Shown: positions 25,037 through 33,648, numbered from the stretch's first letter. The stretch is 64,000 nt of DNA from Williamsia sp. 1138 (GCF_002095435.2 NZ_MJEJ02000037.1:1-64000); one strand, 5' to 3'. Numbers and translations: made by a program. The notes: generated from the sequence alone by a model not told the origin.

Positions 25037-25223
25037 CCGACATCTCGGCCTTCCGCCGACGGTCCTGTTCTTCGATTTCCGCCCACCTCCGCCACTCCTC
25101 GAGCCCGTACTCCGCGTCGGCGCCGAAGGGAGCTCGCGGCAGGTGGGCGGTTTTCTTTGCGTTCTCCTTGAACACCATGAAGACGCCGATGAATGCTGGG
25201 ATCAAAACGTACAAGAATTCCAT
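25014..25223 (-). CDS. Small single-pass membrane protein
   Basis: A 69-residue protein. One N-terminal membrane segment (EFLYVLIPAFIGVFMVF) is followed by a charged cytoplasmic tail (LEEWRRWAEIEEQDRRRKAE). It overlaps the 3' end of the protease gene by 23 nt on the other strand and is divergent from the GlxA-type regulator. No ribosome site is clear, so it may be leaderless. Function unknown. Confidence 0.5.
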   Translation of the reverse strand: MEFLYVLIPAFIGVFMVFKENAKKTAHLPRAPFGADAEYGLEEWRRWAEIEEQDRRRKAEMSVRRPGTP

Positions 25224-25246
25224 GTCTGAAATTGTGCTTGCGAACA

Positions 25247-25299
25247 TTTCTTGCCACCACTGGCCATTTTGACAGTCTCCACAAATTTTCTGCCATAAT
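25247..25299 (+). promoter_or_regulatory. Leaderless promoter of the GlxA regulator with direct repeats
   Basis: TTGACA (25269-25274) and CATAAT (25294-25299), 19 nt apart, lie so that transcription would begin at or next to the ATG at 25306; there is no Shine-Dalgarno. Two direct repeats, TTTCTTGCCA (25247-25256) and TTTTCTGCCA (25286-25295), start 39 bp apart, a spacing suited to an AraC-type dimer. The second repeat overlaps the -10 element, consistent with autorepression. Confidence 0.5.
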
Positions 25300-25305
25300 G
25301 GCTGC

Positions 25306-26262
25306 ATGCTCCGATCCGTCGCCGTCATCCTGCAAGAACCGGTCGCCGCCTTCGAGTACGGCGTCGTCTGCGAGGTGTTCGGTGTGGACCGGACAGACGA
25401 AGGAGTGCCGCGCTTCGATTTCCGGGTCTGCGGCATCAATCCGGGTACGCCACTGAACTTCACCACCGGCGCCCAGGTGATCCCCCAGTACGGACTCGAC
25501 GCGTGCGCCGACGCCGACCTCATCGCCATCCCCGCCGGCCAGGTGCGCTCCGACTTCAACGAAGAGGTGCTCGACGTCTTGCGGGCCGCCGATGCAAGAG
25601 GGGCGTACATCCTGTCGGTGTGCACCGGGTCCTTCGTGGTCGCCGCAGCCGGTCTGCTCGACGGCCTGTCGGCCAGCACCCACTGGCGATACGGCAAAGA
25701 GATGTCCGAGCTGTTCCCCCACGTGCAGGTCAACACCGACGTCCTCTACGTGGAAGAGGGCAACATCATCACCAGCGCAGGCACTGCCGCGGGGATCGAT
25801 GCCAGCCTGCACCTGGTCCGGAAAGAACACGGACCCACCATCGCGAACAAGATCGCCCGCCGGATGGTCGTACCCCCGCAGCGCGAGGGCGGCCAACGTC
25901 AATTCGTAAAAGCGCCCGTCCCCGTGTGTGACACGGATGGTTTCGGCGAGGTGCTCGGCTGGATGCTGCAGAACCTGAGCGCCGACATCGCCATCGCGGA
26001 CCTGGCGACCCGGGCGCACATGTCGGCCCGGACGTTTGCGCGCCGGTTCGCCGACGAGGTGGGCACCAGTCCCCTGCGCTGGCTGACCGAGCAGCGTGTA
26101 CTCGCCGCTCAAAGTCTGCTCGAGACCACCGATCTCGGGATCGAAGAGGTCGCCCGCCAGGTCGGCTTCAGTTCGGCGACCCTATTGCGCCATCACTTCG
26201 CGGCAATCGTCGGCATCACACCGACCGCCTTCCGCACCCGGTTCGGCACCGCGGCCAGTTGA
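25306..26262 (+). CDS. GlxA-family AraC-type transcriptional regulator
   Basis: A 318-residue regulator. The N-terminal 190 residues are a DJ-1/PfpI-like domain with LSVCTGSFVVAAAGLLDG, where the nucleophile-elbow Cys sits, and ITSAGTAAGIDASLHLV. The C-terminal AraC domain has two helix-turn-helix units: IADLATRAHMSARTFARRF and IEEVARQVGFSSATLLRHHF. Such proteins often regulate amine or amino-acid catabolism in response to a small ligand. The divergent small membrane protein gene is a natural target. Confidence 0.9.
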   Translation: MLRSVAVILQEPVAAFEYGVVCEVFGVDRTDEGVPRFDFRVCGINPGTPLNFTTGAQVIPQYGLDACADADLIAIPAGQVRSDFNEEVLDVLRAADARGAYILSVCTGSFVVAAAGLLDGLSASTHWRYGKEMSELFPHVQVNTDVLYVEEGNIITSAGTAAGIDASLHLVRKEHGPTIANKIARRMVVPPQREGGQRQFVKAPVPVCDTDGFGEVLGWMLQNLSADIAIADLATRAHMSARTFARRFADEVGTSPLRWLTEQRVLAAQSLLETTDLGIEEVARQVGFSSATLLRHHFAAIVGITPTAFRTRFGTAAS

Positions 26263-26269
26263 GGCCAGA

Positions 26270-26743
26270 TCAGTCGGCGTCGGACTCGGCCTGGTAGGAA
26301 TCCTCGAACGAGATCCTCGGCAAGCTGGTGGCCGCGTAGATCGTCAGCGCCAGGAACACCAGGAACGTCAGGGCGAAACCGATTGCCAGCGCGGCGAAAC
26401 CGTAATGGACAGACTTCTGGACAATCGCCGAACCGTCAGCCACCCAGAGCGATCCGAATGCGCCGAGAACGGCTCCCAGCAGTGCCCACGCCGCACCCCT
26501 GGCCCGCGGGCCGACCGTGGAAACGTAGAACAGACGCTCGTAGATGGCGGTCTCGAACTCGTCCACAGCCGCGCCGCGTACCGGGTCATCAGCTGCGATC
26601 GCCCGCAGTTTGCCCGCAAGATCGACGTCTCGGTCGAGGCGGGTCGCCTCCTGCTGTCGGTACCGGACGTACAGACCGACCCCGACCACCAGCGCGAATA
26701 CAAAGATCCCGGCACCGACTCCACCCCACGCGACATCATCCAC
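26270..26743 (-). CDS. Membrane protein of unknown function
   Basis: About 157 residues. The first membrane segment (FVFALVVGVGLYVRYR) is followed by a 60-residue charged helical region and two more segments (ALLGAVLGAFGSLWVA and AALAIGFALTFLVFLALTIYA), so three passes are predicted. The frame extends to 26836, but the extra 31 residues look non-coding and contain a palindrome; the GTG at 26743 starts right after that palindrome and is preferred. It is convergent with the GlxA gene. Confidence 0.55.
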   Translation of the reverse strand: MDDVAWGGVGAGIFVFALVVGVGLYVRYRQQEATRLDRDVDLAGKLRAIAADDPVRGAAVDEFETAIYERLFYVSTVGPRARGAAWALLGAVLGAFGSLWVADGSAIVQKSVHYGFAALAIGFALTFLVFLALTIYAATSLPRISFEDSYQAESDAD

Positions 26744-26759
26744 CTGTAACACGTTACAG
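26744..26759. promoter_or_regulatory. 16-bp palindrome matching the KstR operator pattern
   Basis: CTGTAAC-AC-GTTACAG is a perfect palindrome with 7-bp arms. Its inner 14 bp fit the published KstR pattern T-NN-AAC-NN-GTT-NN-A. It lies immediately upstream of the preferred GTG of the minus-strand membrane protein and 150 bp before the AIM24 genes. No classical cholesterol gene is adjacent, so a different TetR protein may bind it. Confidence 0.5.
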
Positions 26760-26906
26760 CTGTCACGACGGTCGAGCTCCCTCCCCTTCGCCCCGCGGGT
26801 GCAGTCATTTGAACTGTCTATTGAGCTGTTCTCCATGGCCTGGGGTGCCTACGATTACTCCGGTATCGCAGACGCGAGGGATCACCTCTGAAGGGGAATC
26901 GGTGAC

Positions 26907-27530
26907 ATGGCCGAGTTACTAGGATTGACCAAGCGCATCGTGGAGGCGCGGCTCAACAACTCCTCGATCAAGGCCGTGAGCGGATCGATGGTTTCCTACC
27001 AGGGTCAGGTGGAGTTCAAGTCGGCCGGATTCGGCGGCGGCTCCGGCCTGGTGGCCGGCCTGAAACAGAAGGCCACGGGCGAGTCGCTCAAACTGATGGA
27101 GTGCACCGGCAACGGGATCGTGCACCTGGCCATCCAGGCGCAGTACACGACTGTGCTGCAACTGAACAACGAGACCATCCAGGTGGAATCGCGGCAGCTG
27201 CTCGCGATGGCAGGCAATCTGCAAACGAATGTCCAGTTCTCCGGACTGGGCGGAATGTCCAGCGGACAGGGTCTTTTCACCACCACCGTGACCGGAACGG
27301 GTCAGGTCGCCCTCTTGTCGGCGGGCGGGCCGCTGATCCACCTCGAGGTCAACCCCAACCTTCCCCTCGTCGTGGATCCGGACGCCTTCGTTTCTGCGAA
27401 AGGCCAACTGCAGCAATCATTTGTGACTGACGTCAGCTGGCGTTCGATGATCGGGCAGGACGGCGGCGAGGCATTTTCTCTGCGCTGGCAGGGCCAGGGC
27501 GTCGTGTCGATCCAACCGGCGGAACGGTGA
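26907..27530 (+). CDS. AIM24-family protein, first of three
   Basis: A 207-residue beta-rich protein. The family's repeating strand pattern is visible (SMVSYQGQVEFKSAGFGGG, LMECTGNGIVHLAIQ, FTTTVTGTGQVALLS, PLVVDPDAFVSAKGQL). The family is related to mitochondrial AIM24 and the bacterial TIGR00266 group; biochemical function is unknown. The ATG follows AAGGGGAATCGGTGAC at ribosome-site distance. The stop overlaps the start of the second paralogue. Confidence 0.8.
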   Translation: MAELLGLTKRIVEARLNNSSIKAVSGSMVSYQGQVEFKSAGFGGGSGLVAGLKQKATGESLKLMECTGNGIVHLAIQAQYTTVLQLNNETIQVESRQLLAMAGNLQTNVQFSGLGGMSSGQGLFTTTVTGTGQVALLSAGGPLIHLEVNPNLPLVVDPDAFVSAKGQLQQSFVTDVSWRSMIGQDGGEAFSLRWQGQGVVSIQPAER

Positions 27531-28258
27531 ATGGCATGGTATTCCAGAAGATCAACTCAAAGGTCGTGAAGGTCAACGTCGGACAAGCGGGCGGTGTGGT
27601 CGCACGCAAGGGTGCGATGCTTTTCTACACCGGGCAGGTCCATTTCTCGCCCCATCAGGTACCGGGTGGCGGCGGAGGCATGCCGGGGATGGGCGGCATG
27701 GGGGCGATCGCCGGCATGGCCGGACGCATGATGCGCGGCGAGCACGAGGCCACCATGCTGGCGCAGGGCAACGGTGAGGTCCACTACGGATTCGCCGGTC
27801 TCGCAGTGCATGTCATCGACATGCCACAGGGCGGACAAGTCACCGCCGACGCCTCGCGAACCCTCGGGTACACCGCCGGGCTGCAGGCCTCGATCGTCTC
27901 GATGACGTCGCAGGGTGGCGGCGGAGGCGGCGGTCGCGGCGGCGGCCTGATGGGGGCCCTGCGGGGCGCGGCGACCGGCGCCCTCACCGGCGACGGCATG
28001 TTCACCACCCAACTGCAGGGCACGGGGTCGGTGGTGCTCCTCGCGCATGGTGAAGTGCTCGAGATCCAGGTCGGCGGGCAGTACCCGGTGATCGTCGACC
28101 CACAGGCCTTCGTCGGCACGTTCGGCAACGTGCAAACCCAGTTGAAGTCGACGGCGGGCTGGCGTGACGCTGTCGGCCGCGGCGCCGGAGAAGCTATGCA
28201 ACTGCAATGCCAAGGCCAGGGAACCGTATTCGTGCAAGCCTCCGAAGAGAAGCTGTAG
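27527..28258 (+). CDS. AIM24-family protein, second of three
   Basis: A 243-residue paralogue. A Gly/Met-rich insertion (GGGGGMPGMGGMGAIAGMAG) and a second Gly run (SQGGGGGGGRGGGLM) interrupt the strand pattern; the C-terminal part (FTTQLQGTGSVVLLAHGEVLEI, PVIVDPQAFVGTFG) aligns with its neighbours. GTG at 27527 overlaps the previous stop; ATG at 27536 is the alternative start. The Gly-rich loops are absent from the other two copies, so the three proteins probably have distinct places in a heteromeric complex. Confidence 0.78.
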   Translation: MNGMVFQKINSKVVKVNVGQAGGVVARKGAMLFYTGQVHFSPHQVPGGGGGMPGMGGMGAIAGMAGRMMRGEHEATMLAQGNGEVHYGFAGLAVHVIDMPQGGQVTADASRTLGYTAGLQASIVSMTSQGGGGGGGRGGGLMGALRGAATGALTGDGMFTTQLQGTGSVVLLAHGEVLEIQVGGQYPVIVDPQAFVGTFGNVQTQLKSTAGWRDAVGRGAGEAMQLQCQGQGTVFVQASEEKL

Positions 28259-28266
28259 GGAAAGCC

Positions 28267-29025
28267 ATGAGCGACATCTTGAACCCGTCCATGTTGCAGG
28301 GCGACGACAACATCCCCGGCAACACCTACGCCTACTACATGCAGCTGACCAAGCCGTGGATCATGTCCAAGGGCGCGATGATCGCGTACTACGGACAGAT
28401 GCAGTTCCAAGCGCTGATCCAAGGCATGCAGACGGCGATGATGCAGCAGCTGGCAGGTACGATCAGCGCCCCCTTGTACATGGGCGACTACATCATCGCC
28501 CAGGGTCAGGGCACCCTGATCATCGGCGACCGTGGCTACGACATCAACTCCTACGACCTCGAGGACGGCAATCTGACGGTGCGGGCGGCCAATCTCCTCG
28601 CCTTCGAACCAGGACTGCAGCTCAATCAATCGATCGTGCCCGGCTACCTGACGCTCATCGGCACCGGTAAGTTTCTCGCCTCGTCGAACGGTCCGGTCAT
28701 GTTCGCCGAACCCCCGCTGCGCGTGGATCCCGAAGCCCTTGTCGGATGGGCCGATTGCCCCTCACCCAGCCACCACTACGACCAGAGCTGGATCACAGGC
28801 TTCATGGCAGCGGGCGCTGCGATGATGGGGGCCGCGAGTGGTGAGGAACAGCAATTCGACTTCACCGGCTCGGGCACGGTCTTGATCCAGTCCAGCGAGA
28901 AGGTCATCAACGATCACAACCTGGTGCGCACGTTGGAGAGCCAGATCCCGGGACTGTCCACGATGGGTCTGCAGCGTCTGAATCAACGGATTCAGCAGCA
29001 GATGGGCCAGCAGCAGGCCTACTGA
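28267..29025 (+). CDS. AIM24-family protein, third of three
   Basis: A 252-residue paralogue with the same core (AMIAYYGQMQFQALIQG, GTISAPLYMGDYIIAQGQGTLIIGD, GYLTLIGTGKFLASSNGPVM, LRVDPEALVGWAD) and a longer C-terminus ending in a Gln-rich helix (RLNQRIQQQMGQQQAY). It starts nine nt after the previous stop; GGGAAAGCC is the ribosome site. The three genes are one operon. Confidence 0.8.
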   Translation: MSDILNPSMLQGDDNIPGNTYAYYMQLTKPWIMSKGAMIAYYGQMQFQALIQGMQTAMMQQLAGTISAPLYMGDYIIAQGQGTLIIGDRGYDINSYDLEDGNLTVRAANLLAFEPGLQLNQSIVPGYLTLIGTGKFLASSNGPVMFAEPPLRVDPEALVGWADCPSPSHHYDQSWITGFMAAGAAMMGAASGEEQQFDFTGSGTVLIQSSEKVINDHNLVRTLESQIPGLSTMGLQRLNQRIQQQMGQQQAY

Positions 29026-29037
29026 CGCAGTCGTTGC

Positions 29038-29403
29038 TCACACGGCGTAGACCAGCGCCAGGCCCGCGGCGCAGGCGGCCACGGAAATCATCAGGGATCC
29101 GGCGGCATAGCCCACCGCCAGCCCTGAGCGACCCTGCTGGGTCAGACGCACCGTCTCGAAACTGGCCGTGCTGAAAGTGGTGTAGCCGCCGCAGAATCCG
29201 GTGCCGACGATGGCCTGTAACTCTGACGCGCCGGCGTGGAAGATGACGATCCCCGCGATGAGGCCGATGATCAGGGATCCGGTGACGTTGATGATCGCGG
29301 TGCCCCATGGGAACGGCGACGGCAGGCGCCGCTTGCACTCGGAATCGATCACGAAACGCACGACCGCACCGAACGCACCTGCCAGCGCCACCCAGACGAT
29401 CAC
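29038..29403 (-). CDS. crcB: Fluoride channel subunit CrcB/FluC (distal copy)
   Basis: A 121-residue protein with four membrane segments. Key features: GAFGAVVRFVID, PWGTAIINVTGSLIIG with the channel Asn, and FCGGYTTFSTASFE, the TTFST motif with the Phe box. FluC works as an antiparallel dual-topology dimer; paired genes make heterodimers. Its GTG start overlaps the stop of the other copy, so both are made together. No fluoride riboswitch was recognised upstream of the pair. Confidence 0.9.
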   Translation of the reverse strand: MIVWVALAGAFGAVVRFVIDSECKRRLPSPFPWGTAIINVTGSLIIGLIAGIVIFHAGASELQAIVGTGFCGGYTTFSTASFETVRLTQQGRSGLAVGYAAGSLMISVAACAAGLALVYAV

Positions 29404-29882
29404 CGGTCTGCCGCCGCTCGCGTATGGATGGCCGCGGCCACCGCGATACCCGCCCAGGCCAGCAGCGCGCCCGCGACCACTGTTGCGACCGTATAACCCG
29501 CCGCAGTCGCGACATCTCCTTCACGAAGAATCAACGACGTCTCCAGCGCGAACGCACTGTAGGTGGTGAAGGTGCCGCAGAATCCGGTTCCGAACAGCAA
29601 GCGGGCCCGCTGACGCCATCCGGTGTCATCACCGAGGCGGGCCAGTGCTTCCAGGGCGACCCCCAGCATGAAAGCACCGATCAGGTTGATCACAAACGTC
29701 GCCCACGGCCACTCGGGAGCGTGAAAGGGGTATGCCTTCTCGAGCAGGTACCGAGCGCTGGTACCGACCACGCCTCCGGCGAAGATCCACGTCAGTGCAC
29801 CCGGTCGCAGGTGCAGGGGCCGGGTGGGTCCGGTGTCCGGGTCCGAGGGCAACTCGGGATGTGAGTCCTGCGGATTTACCAC
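29400..29882 (-). CDS. crcB: Fluoride channel subunit CrcB/FluC (proximal copy)
   Basis: A 160-residue FluC homologue with a 30-residue polar N-terminal extension before the first membrane segment. It has GVVGTSARYLLEK, PWATFVINLIGAFMLG and FCGTFTTYSAFALE (TTYSA in place of TTFST). It is the first gene of a two-gene fluoride export operon. The partner starts within its stop codon. Confidence 0.9.
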   Translation of the reverse strand: MVNPQDSHPELPSDPDTGPTRPLHLRPGALTWIFAGGVVGTSARYLLEKAYPFHAPEWPWATFVINLIGAFMLGVALEALARLGDDTGWRQRARLLFGTGFCGTFTTYSAFALETSLILREGDVATAAGYTVATVVAGALLAWAGIAVAAAIHTRAAADR

Positions 29883-29949
29883 GACAAGAATGTACGTCGC
29901 CAGGCCTCACCGTGCACACGAGTCGACCAACCGCACACGGATACACGAA

Positions 29950-29987
29950 AGCCCCCTGCGGCCATCGGGCTGGGCCGCCAGGGGGCT
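29950..29987. terminator. Strong GC-rich hairpin terminator after dps
   Basis: AGCCCCCTGCGGCC (29950-29963) pairs with GGGCCGCCAGGGGGCT (29972-29987) with one bulge. On the minus strand it is followed by TTTCGTGT, so it most likely ends dps transcription before the crcB genes. Dps ends at 30040. Confidence 0.75.
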
Positions 29988-30039
29988 CTCGACAACAGGC
30001 ATCACGGGGGGATGACACCTGTCGGTCTTCGAGGTCAGG

Positions 30040-30513
30040 TCATGCGACCTGTGCCTGCCACATCCAATGCAGCTGCTCCAGGCGTGCAGCGATCGAGATC
30101 AACAGATCTTGCGTGACAGGATCGGCCTTCTCGGTCACCTCGATGCGCCGGCGCAATCCGTCGACCACGGTCTTGATATTGGCGACGATGGCCGTCACCA
30201 CGTCGACATCCTTGGTCCAGCCCGCACCGAAACCCTTGGTGCCTGCGGTCTTTGCCACCGTCTCGGAGCGGCCGTCGGGACTCACTCCGATCGCGGTGGC
30301 CCGCTCTGCTGCGGCGTCGGTGAAATCACGTGCCGCGGTGACGAGCTCGTCGAGTTCGAGGTGGACCGACCGGAACTGCTGACCGACCACGTTCCAGTGC
30401 GCCTGCTTGGCGATGAGAGACAGGTCGATCAGATCGACAACTGTGTCCTGCAACGCCTTTCCGGCGACACCCTGCTGGTCATTGTTCAATGTGCTGGTGA
30501 TGGGGTTTGTCAT
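30040..30513 (-). CDS. dps: Dps-family DNA-protection ferritin
   Basis: A 157-residue Dps protein. The inter-subunit ferroxidase site is KQAHWNVVGQQFRSVHLELDELV: His, then His and the Asp/Glu pair. It forms a 12-mer shell that oxidises Fe(II) with H2O2 and shields DNA. It is 57 nt downstream of catalase on the same strand, so katA and dps may be cotranscribed, forming a peroxide defence unit with the Fur-type regulator. Confidence 0.92.
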   Translation of the reverse strand: MTNPITSTLNNDQQGVAGKALQDTVVDLIDLSLIAKQAHWNVVGQQFRSVHLELDELVTAARDFTDAAAERATAIGVSPDGRSETVAKTAGTKGFGAGWTKDVDVVTAIVANIKTVVDGLRRRIEVTEKADPVTQDLLISIAARLEQLHWMWQAQVA

Positions 30514-30570
30514 GATTGATCCTTTCCTTGCGGTGTTGCTTGTACGGTTCGGGCGCTGCCGTGCGCTGAT

Positions 30571-32025
30571 TCATGCCCCGGCACGTACACCCTCTTCGAC
30601 CTTCTTGCCCAGTTCCGGGTCGACATTGCTCCAGTACTCGAAAACCCTGGACAGGACCGGTTCTGTGACGCCGCCCAAAACGTGTCCGACGATGTTGCCC
30701 ACCAACCGTTCTCGCGCGTCATCGTCGAGCACCTCGCGGTACAGGGTGCCGGCCTGCGTGAAGTCGCCGTCTTCGGGATGGTCGATATAGCCGGCCCGGG
30801 CCGCCTGCCCGTCGAACTCCCACACCCCTTCATCGCCGGCGGCGTTCGGGTCCGCATGCGGTCCACCGAAGGAGTTCGGCGCGTACACAGGCACGTCGGG
30901 TGCGCTGAAGTTGTACGCCATCGCACCTTCCTTGGAATAGGTGTTGACGACGGCCGCTTTGGCTGAATTCACCGGGAGGTGCGAATAGTTGGCGCCGATC
31001 CGGTAGCGATGCGCATCCGCATAGCTGAAGACACGTCCGAGCAGCATCTTGTCGGGCGAGAACCCGATGCCGGGAACCACGTTCGATGGTTCGAACGCAG
31101 CGAGTTCGATCTCGGAGAAGAAGTTGGCCGGGTTGCGGTTCAGCGTCCACTTGCCGACCTCGATCAGCGGATAGTCCTGCTGCGACCAGACCTTGGTAAG
31201 GTCAAAGGGATTGAACCGATACCCTTCCGCCTCATCGACGGGCATGACCTGGATCTTCAAGGTCCAGGTGGGGAACTCGCCCCGCTCGATCGCCTCGTAG
31301 AGATCCTGGCGGTGGTAATCCGGGTCGGTGCCTGCCAGCTCGTCGGCCTTCGCCTGGGTGAGGAACTCGATGCCCTGGTCCGTCTTGAAGTGATACTTCA
31401 CCCAGAACCGTTCTCCCGCTTCGTTCACCCACTGGTAGGTGTGCGAACCGAACCCGTCCATGTGTCGCCAGCTCTTGGGTATGCCGCGATCCCCCATCAG
31501 CCAGGTCACCTGATGTGCCGTCTCCGGACGCAGGGTCCAGAAATCCCACTGCATGTTGTGGTCACGCAAACCTGAACCGGGAAGCCGCTTTTGACTCCGG
31601 ATGAAGTCTGGGAACTTGATGGGGTCCTTGATGAAGAAGATCGGCGTGTTGTTTCCGACGAGGTCGTAGTTGCCGTCCTCGGTGTAGAACTTCATCGAGA
31701 AACCGCGGGGATCGCGCCAGGTGTCAGGGCTGCCCTGTTCGCCGGCGACCGTAGAGAACCGCACCAGCGACTCCGTGGTCTTGCCCGGCTGCAGGAACTT
31801 GGCTTTCGTGTACTTGGAGACGTCGCCTGTGATCGTCAATTCACCATAGGCGCCACCACCTTTGGCGTGGACGACCCGCTCAGGCACTCGCTCGCGGTTG
31901 AACTGGGCGAGCTTCTCGATCAGGTAGTGGTCATGCAGGAGGATCGGGCCCTGGGTTCCTGCGGTCAACGACTCATTGTCGCTCGCGACGGGAATTCCGG
32001 AATTGGTGGTCGTTGTCGGGGTCAT
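30571..32025 (-). CDS. katA: Clade-3-type monofunctional catalase
   Basis: A 484-residue heme catalase. The distal His is in [13 protein letters not shown], the distal Asn in the [24 protein letters not shown] region, and the proximal heme-ligand Tyr in [19 protein letters not shown]. The length fits small-subunit catalases. The ATG at 32025 follows GGAGGCAAGCA, the best ribosome site here; an in-frame start at 32073 lacks one. It is preceded by a Fur-type regulator gene on the same strand, the arrangement seen for peroxide-responsive Fur/catalase pairs. Confidence 0.93.
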   Translation of the reverse strand: MTPTTTTNSGIPVASDNESLTAGTQGPILLHDHYLIEKLAQFNRERVPERVVHAKGGGAYGELTITGDVSKYTKAKFLQPGKTTESLVRFSTVAGEQGSPDTWRDPRGFSMKFYTEDGNYDLVGNNTPIFFIKDPIKFPDFIRSQKRLPGSGLRDHNMQWDFWTLRPETAHQVTWLMGDRGIPKSWRHMDGFGSHTYQWVNEAGERFWVKYHFKTDQGIEFLTQAKADELAGTDPDYHRQDLYEAIERGEFPTWTLKIQVMPVDEAEGYRFNPFDLTKVWSQQDYPLIEVGKWTLNRNPANFFSEIELAAFEPSNVVPGIGFSPDKMLLGRVFSYADAHRYRIGANYSHLPVNSAKAAVVNTYSKEGAMAYNFSAPDVPVYAPNSFGGPHADPNAAGDEGVWEFDGQAARAGYIDHPEDGDFTQAGTLYREVLDDDARERLVGNIVGHVLGGVTEPVLSRVFEYWSNVDPELGKKVEEGVRAGA

Positions 32026-32109
32026 TGCTTGCCTCCTGTTTCGAGTACGACGAAAAGAGTGTTCGCCGCACAAGTGATGTTGCGAGCGGAAAAGCGTGTG
32101 TTGGCAGAG

Positions 32110-32550
32110 TCAGTGCGCGCCGGCCGCGTGACAGACCGGGCACAGTCCCCAGTACGTCACCTCTGCCTCGTCGATGACGAAACCGTGGTCGACGTCCGGG
32201 GCCAGGCAGGGAGCCACCCCCGTGGCGCAGTCGACATCCCGGATCACACCGCAGTTGCGACAGACAACGTGGTGGTGATTGTCGCCGGTTCTTCTCTCAT
32301 ACCGGACCGGCGACCCGGCGGGTTCGATACGCCTCAGGAGCCCGCGCTCGGAGGACACCCGTAAGACGTCGTACACCGTCTGCGTCGATACGCCGCCCAG
32401 TCGGCCGCGAACCTGATCGGCCACGAAATCGGCGGTCGAGTGCGGATGGCGTTCCAGTACATCGAGCACCGCCACCCTCGGCGCCGTCACACGAAGGCCC
32501 ACGTCGCGCAGCTGCTGCCGCACGTCGTGGTGTTCATGTTCCGTTGCCAT
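32110..32550 (-). CDS. furA: Fur-family regulator (peroxide-type, FurA/CatR-like)
   Basis: A 146-residue Fur protein. The winged helix is followed by the zinc/iron region HHHVVCRNCGVIRDVDC and a C-terminal CPVCHAAGAH; the two CxxC pairs form the structural zinc site. The N-terminus starts MATEHEHHDVRQQLRD. Position 84 nt upstream of catalase, same strand, argues for peroxide sensing through metal-catalysed His oxidation, as in FurA of mycobacteria. The palindrome upstream at 32571-32587 is the likely autoregulatory site. Confidence 0.85.
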   Translation of the reverse strand: MATEHEHHDVRQQLRDVGLRVTAPRVAVLDVLERHPHSTADFVADQVRGRLGGVSTQTVYDVLRVSSERGLLRRIEPAGSPVRYERRTGDNHHHVVCRNCGVIRDVDCATGVAPCLAPDVDHGFVIDEAEVTYWGLCPVCHAAGAH

Positions 32551-32570
32551 GACACCACCCTACGCGCTTA

Positions 32571-32587
32571 TCTGGAATCAGTCCAGA
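32571..32587. promoter_or_regulatory. Palindrome upstream of furA
   Basis: TCTGGA-ATCAG-TCCAGA has perfect 6-bp arms around five nt and lies 21 bp before the furA ATG. It resembles the AT-rich dyads bound by mycobacterial FurA in position, if not exactly in sequence. Autorepression is the likely role. Confidence 0.5.
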
Positions 32588-32682
32588 AAAGGGGTTTCCG
32601 AATCGCGACAAACCCGACAGGTAGGCCGTCCGTGACCGCCCTCACCTAGTCTTGAACTCTCAGCCCAGCCCGGGAGGCAACC

Positions 32683-33648
32683 ATGTCGAAGTCAAATGTG
32701 CGATCGGTTCTTCGTCTCGCAGTGGTCAGCGCGCTGGTCGCGGTCACCGTGTCCTTGGTGAGCATCCCGGCGGCGAGTGCCGCGGGCATCTGCCCCGGTG
32801 CCGGGCAGGCCCCCGTGTTGGTCGCCCGCATCCCCGGAGCCGCCCTCGAAGGCGTGACGGTCGATCCGGCGGGCAGGCTCTACACAACCGACATCGTCAC
32901 CGGTCGCCTCTATCGGGTCGACCGCCCTGGAGCCAGAGCCGTGCCGGTCGCAACCGTCCCCGGCGGCAACGGCGGAGGCGCCCTGGCCTGGACCCCGGAC
33001 GGAACGCTCCTGGTCGGCTACGGGGCGGATCCCCGCGTACTGGTCGGCGATGCCCTACGCGCGGCATCGATCGCGAAGTTCACTCCGGCGACCGGGCGCC
33101 TGACACCATTCGCCGGCGGACTCAGCGCCGCGAACGGCCTGGCGGTCGCGGCCAACGGGGTCACCTTCGCCACCAACGACTTCGGATCTCTGGTCGGCAG
33201 GGTGTTCCCGAACGGCGCCGTCCAGGCAGATTGGGCGCGGCTGCCCAGTGCCAACGGCGCCGTGCTCGGCAATGACGATGCTTACCTGTACGTTTCGCGT
33301 ACCTTCGTCAATCCCGGCGTGAGCCGCATTCCTCTCCGCAATCCCGGCGCGCCCCAGTCCCTGGTCACATTCGGTGGCGGCGACGTCATCGCAGCGGCCG
33401 ACGGCCTGACGCTCGATTCCCGCGACCGTCCGATCGTGCCCACCGACATCAGCGGCGAGATCCTGCGGGTGACCGGGCCGAACCAGTTCTGCGCGTTGGC
33501 CTCCGGGCTCCCGGGCTCGAGTGTCGTCACCTACGGCCGCGGCGGAGCAGGCTTCTCGGACGGGCGGCTGTTCCGGGCCGGGTTCGACGGTGACATCTAC
33601 GAGATCCCCGGCGGCTTCGATCCGAACGCCCGTACCGCCGCCCCCTGA
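32683..33648 (+). CDS. Secreted beta-propeller protein (SMP-30/gluconolactonase-like)
   Basis: A 321-residue protein with signal peptide (LRLAVVSALVAVTVSLVSIP, cleavage near ASAAG). Repeating blade-like motifs such as LEGVTVDPAGRLYTTDIVTGRLYRVDR and ALAWTPDGTLLVGYG point to a beta-propeller. Two Cys (GICPGAG and NQFCALA) may pair. The family binds metals and hydrolyses lactones, but catalytic ligands were not identified. Monocistronic: it is divergent from furA and ends at the terminator at 33667-33698. Confidence 0.7.
   Translation: MSKSNVRSVLRLAVVSALVAVTVSLVSIPAASAAGICPGAGQAPVLVARIPGAALEGVTVDPAGRLYTTDIVTGRLYRVDRPGARAVPVATVPGGNGGGALAWTPDGTLLVGYGADPRVLVGDALRAASIAKFTPATGRLTPFAGGLSAANGLAVAANGVTFATNDFGSLVGRVFPNGAVQADWARLPSANGAVLGNDDAYLYVSRTFVNPGVSRIPLRNPGAPQSLVTFGGGDVIAAADGLTLDSRDRPIVPTDISGEILRVTGPNQFCALASGLPGSSVVTYGRGGAGFSDGRLFRAGFDGDIYEIPGGFDPNARTAAP

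Noticed and set aside
29883-30039. A fluoride riboswitch ahead of the crcB pair
   Set aside because: The gap holds only the dps terminator and no recognisable riboswitch core.
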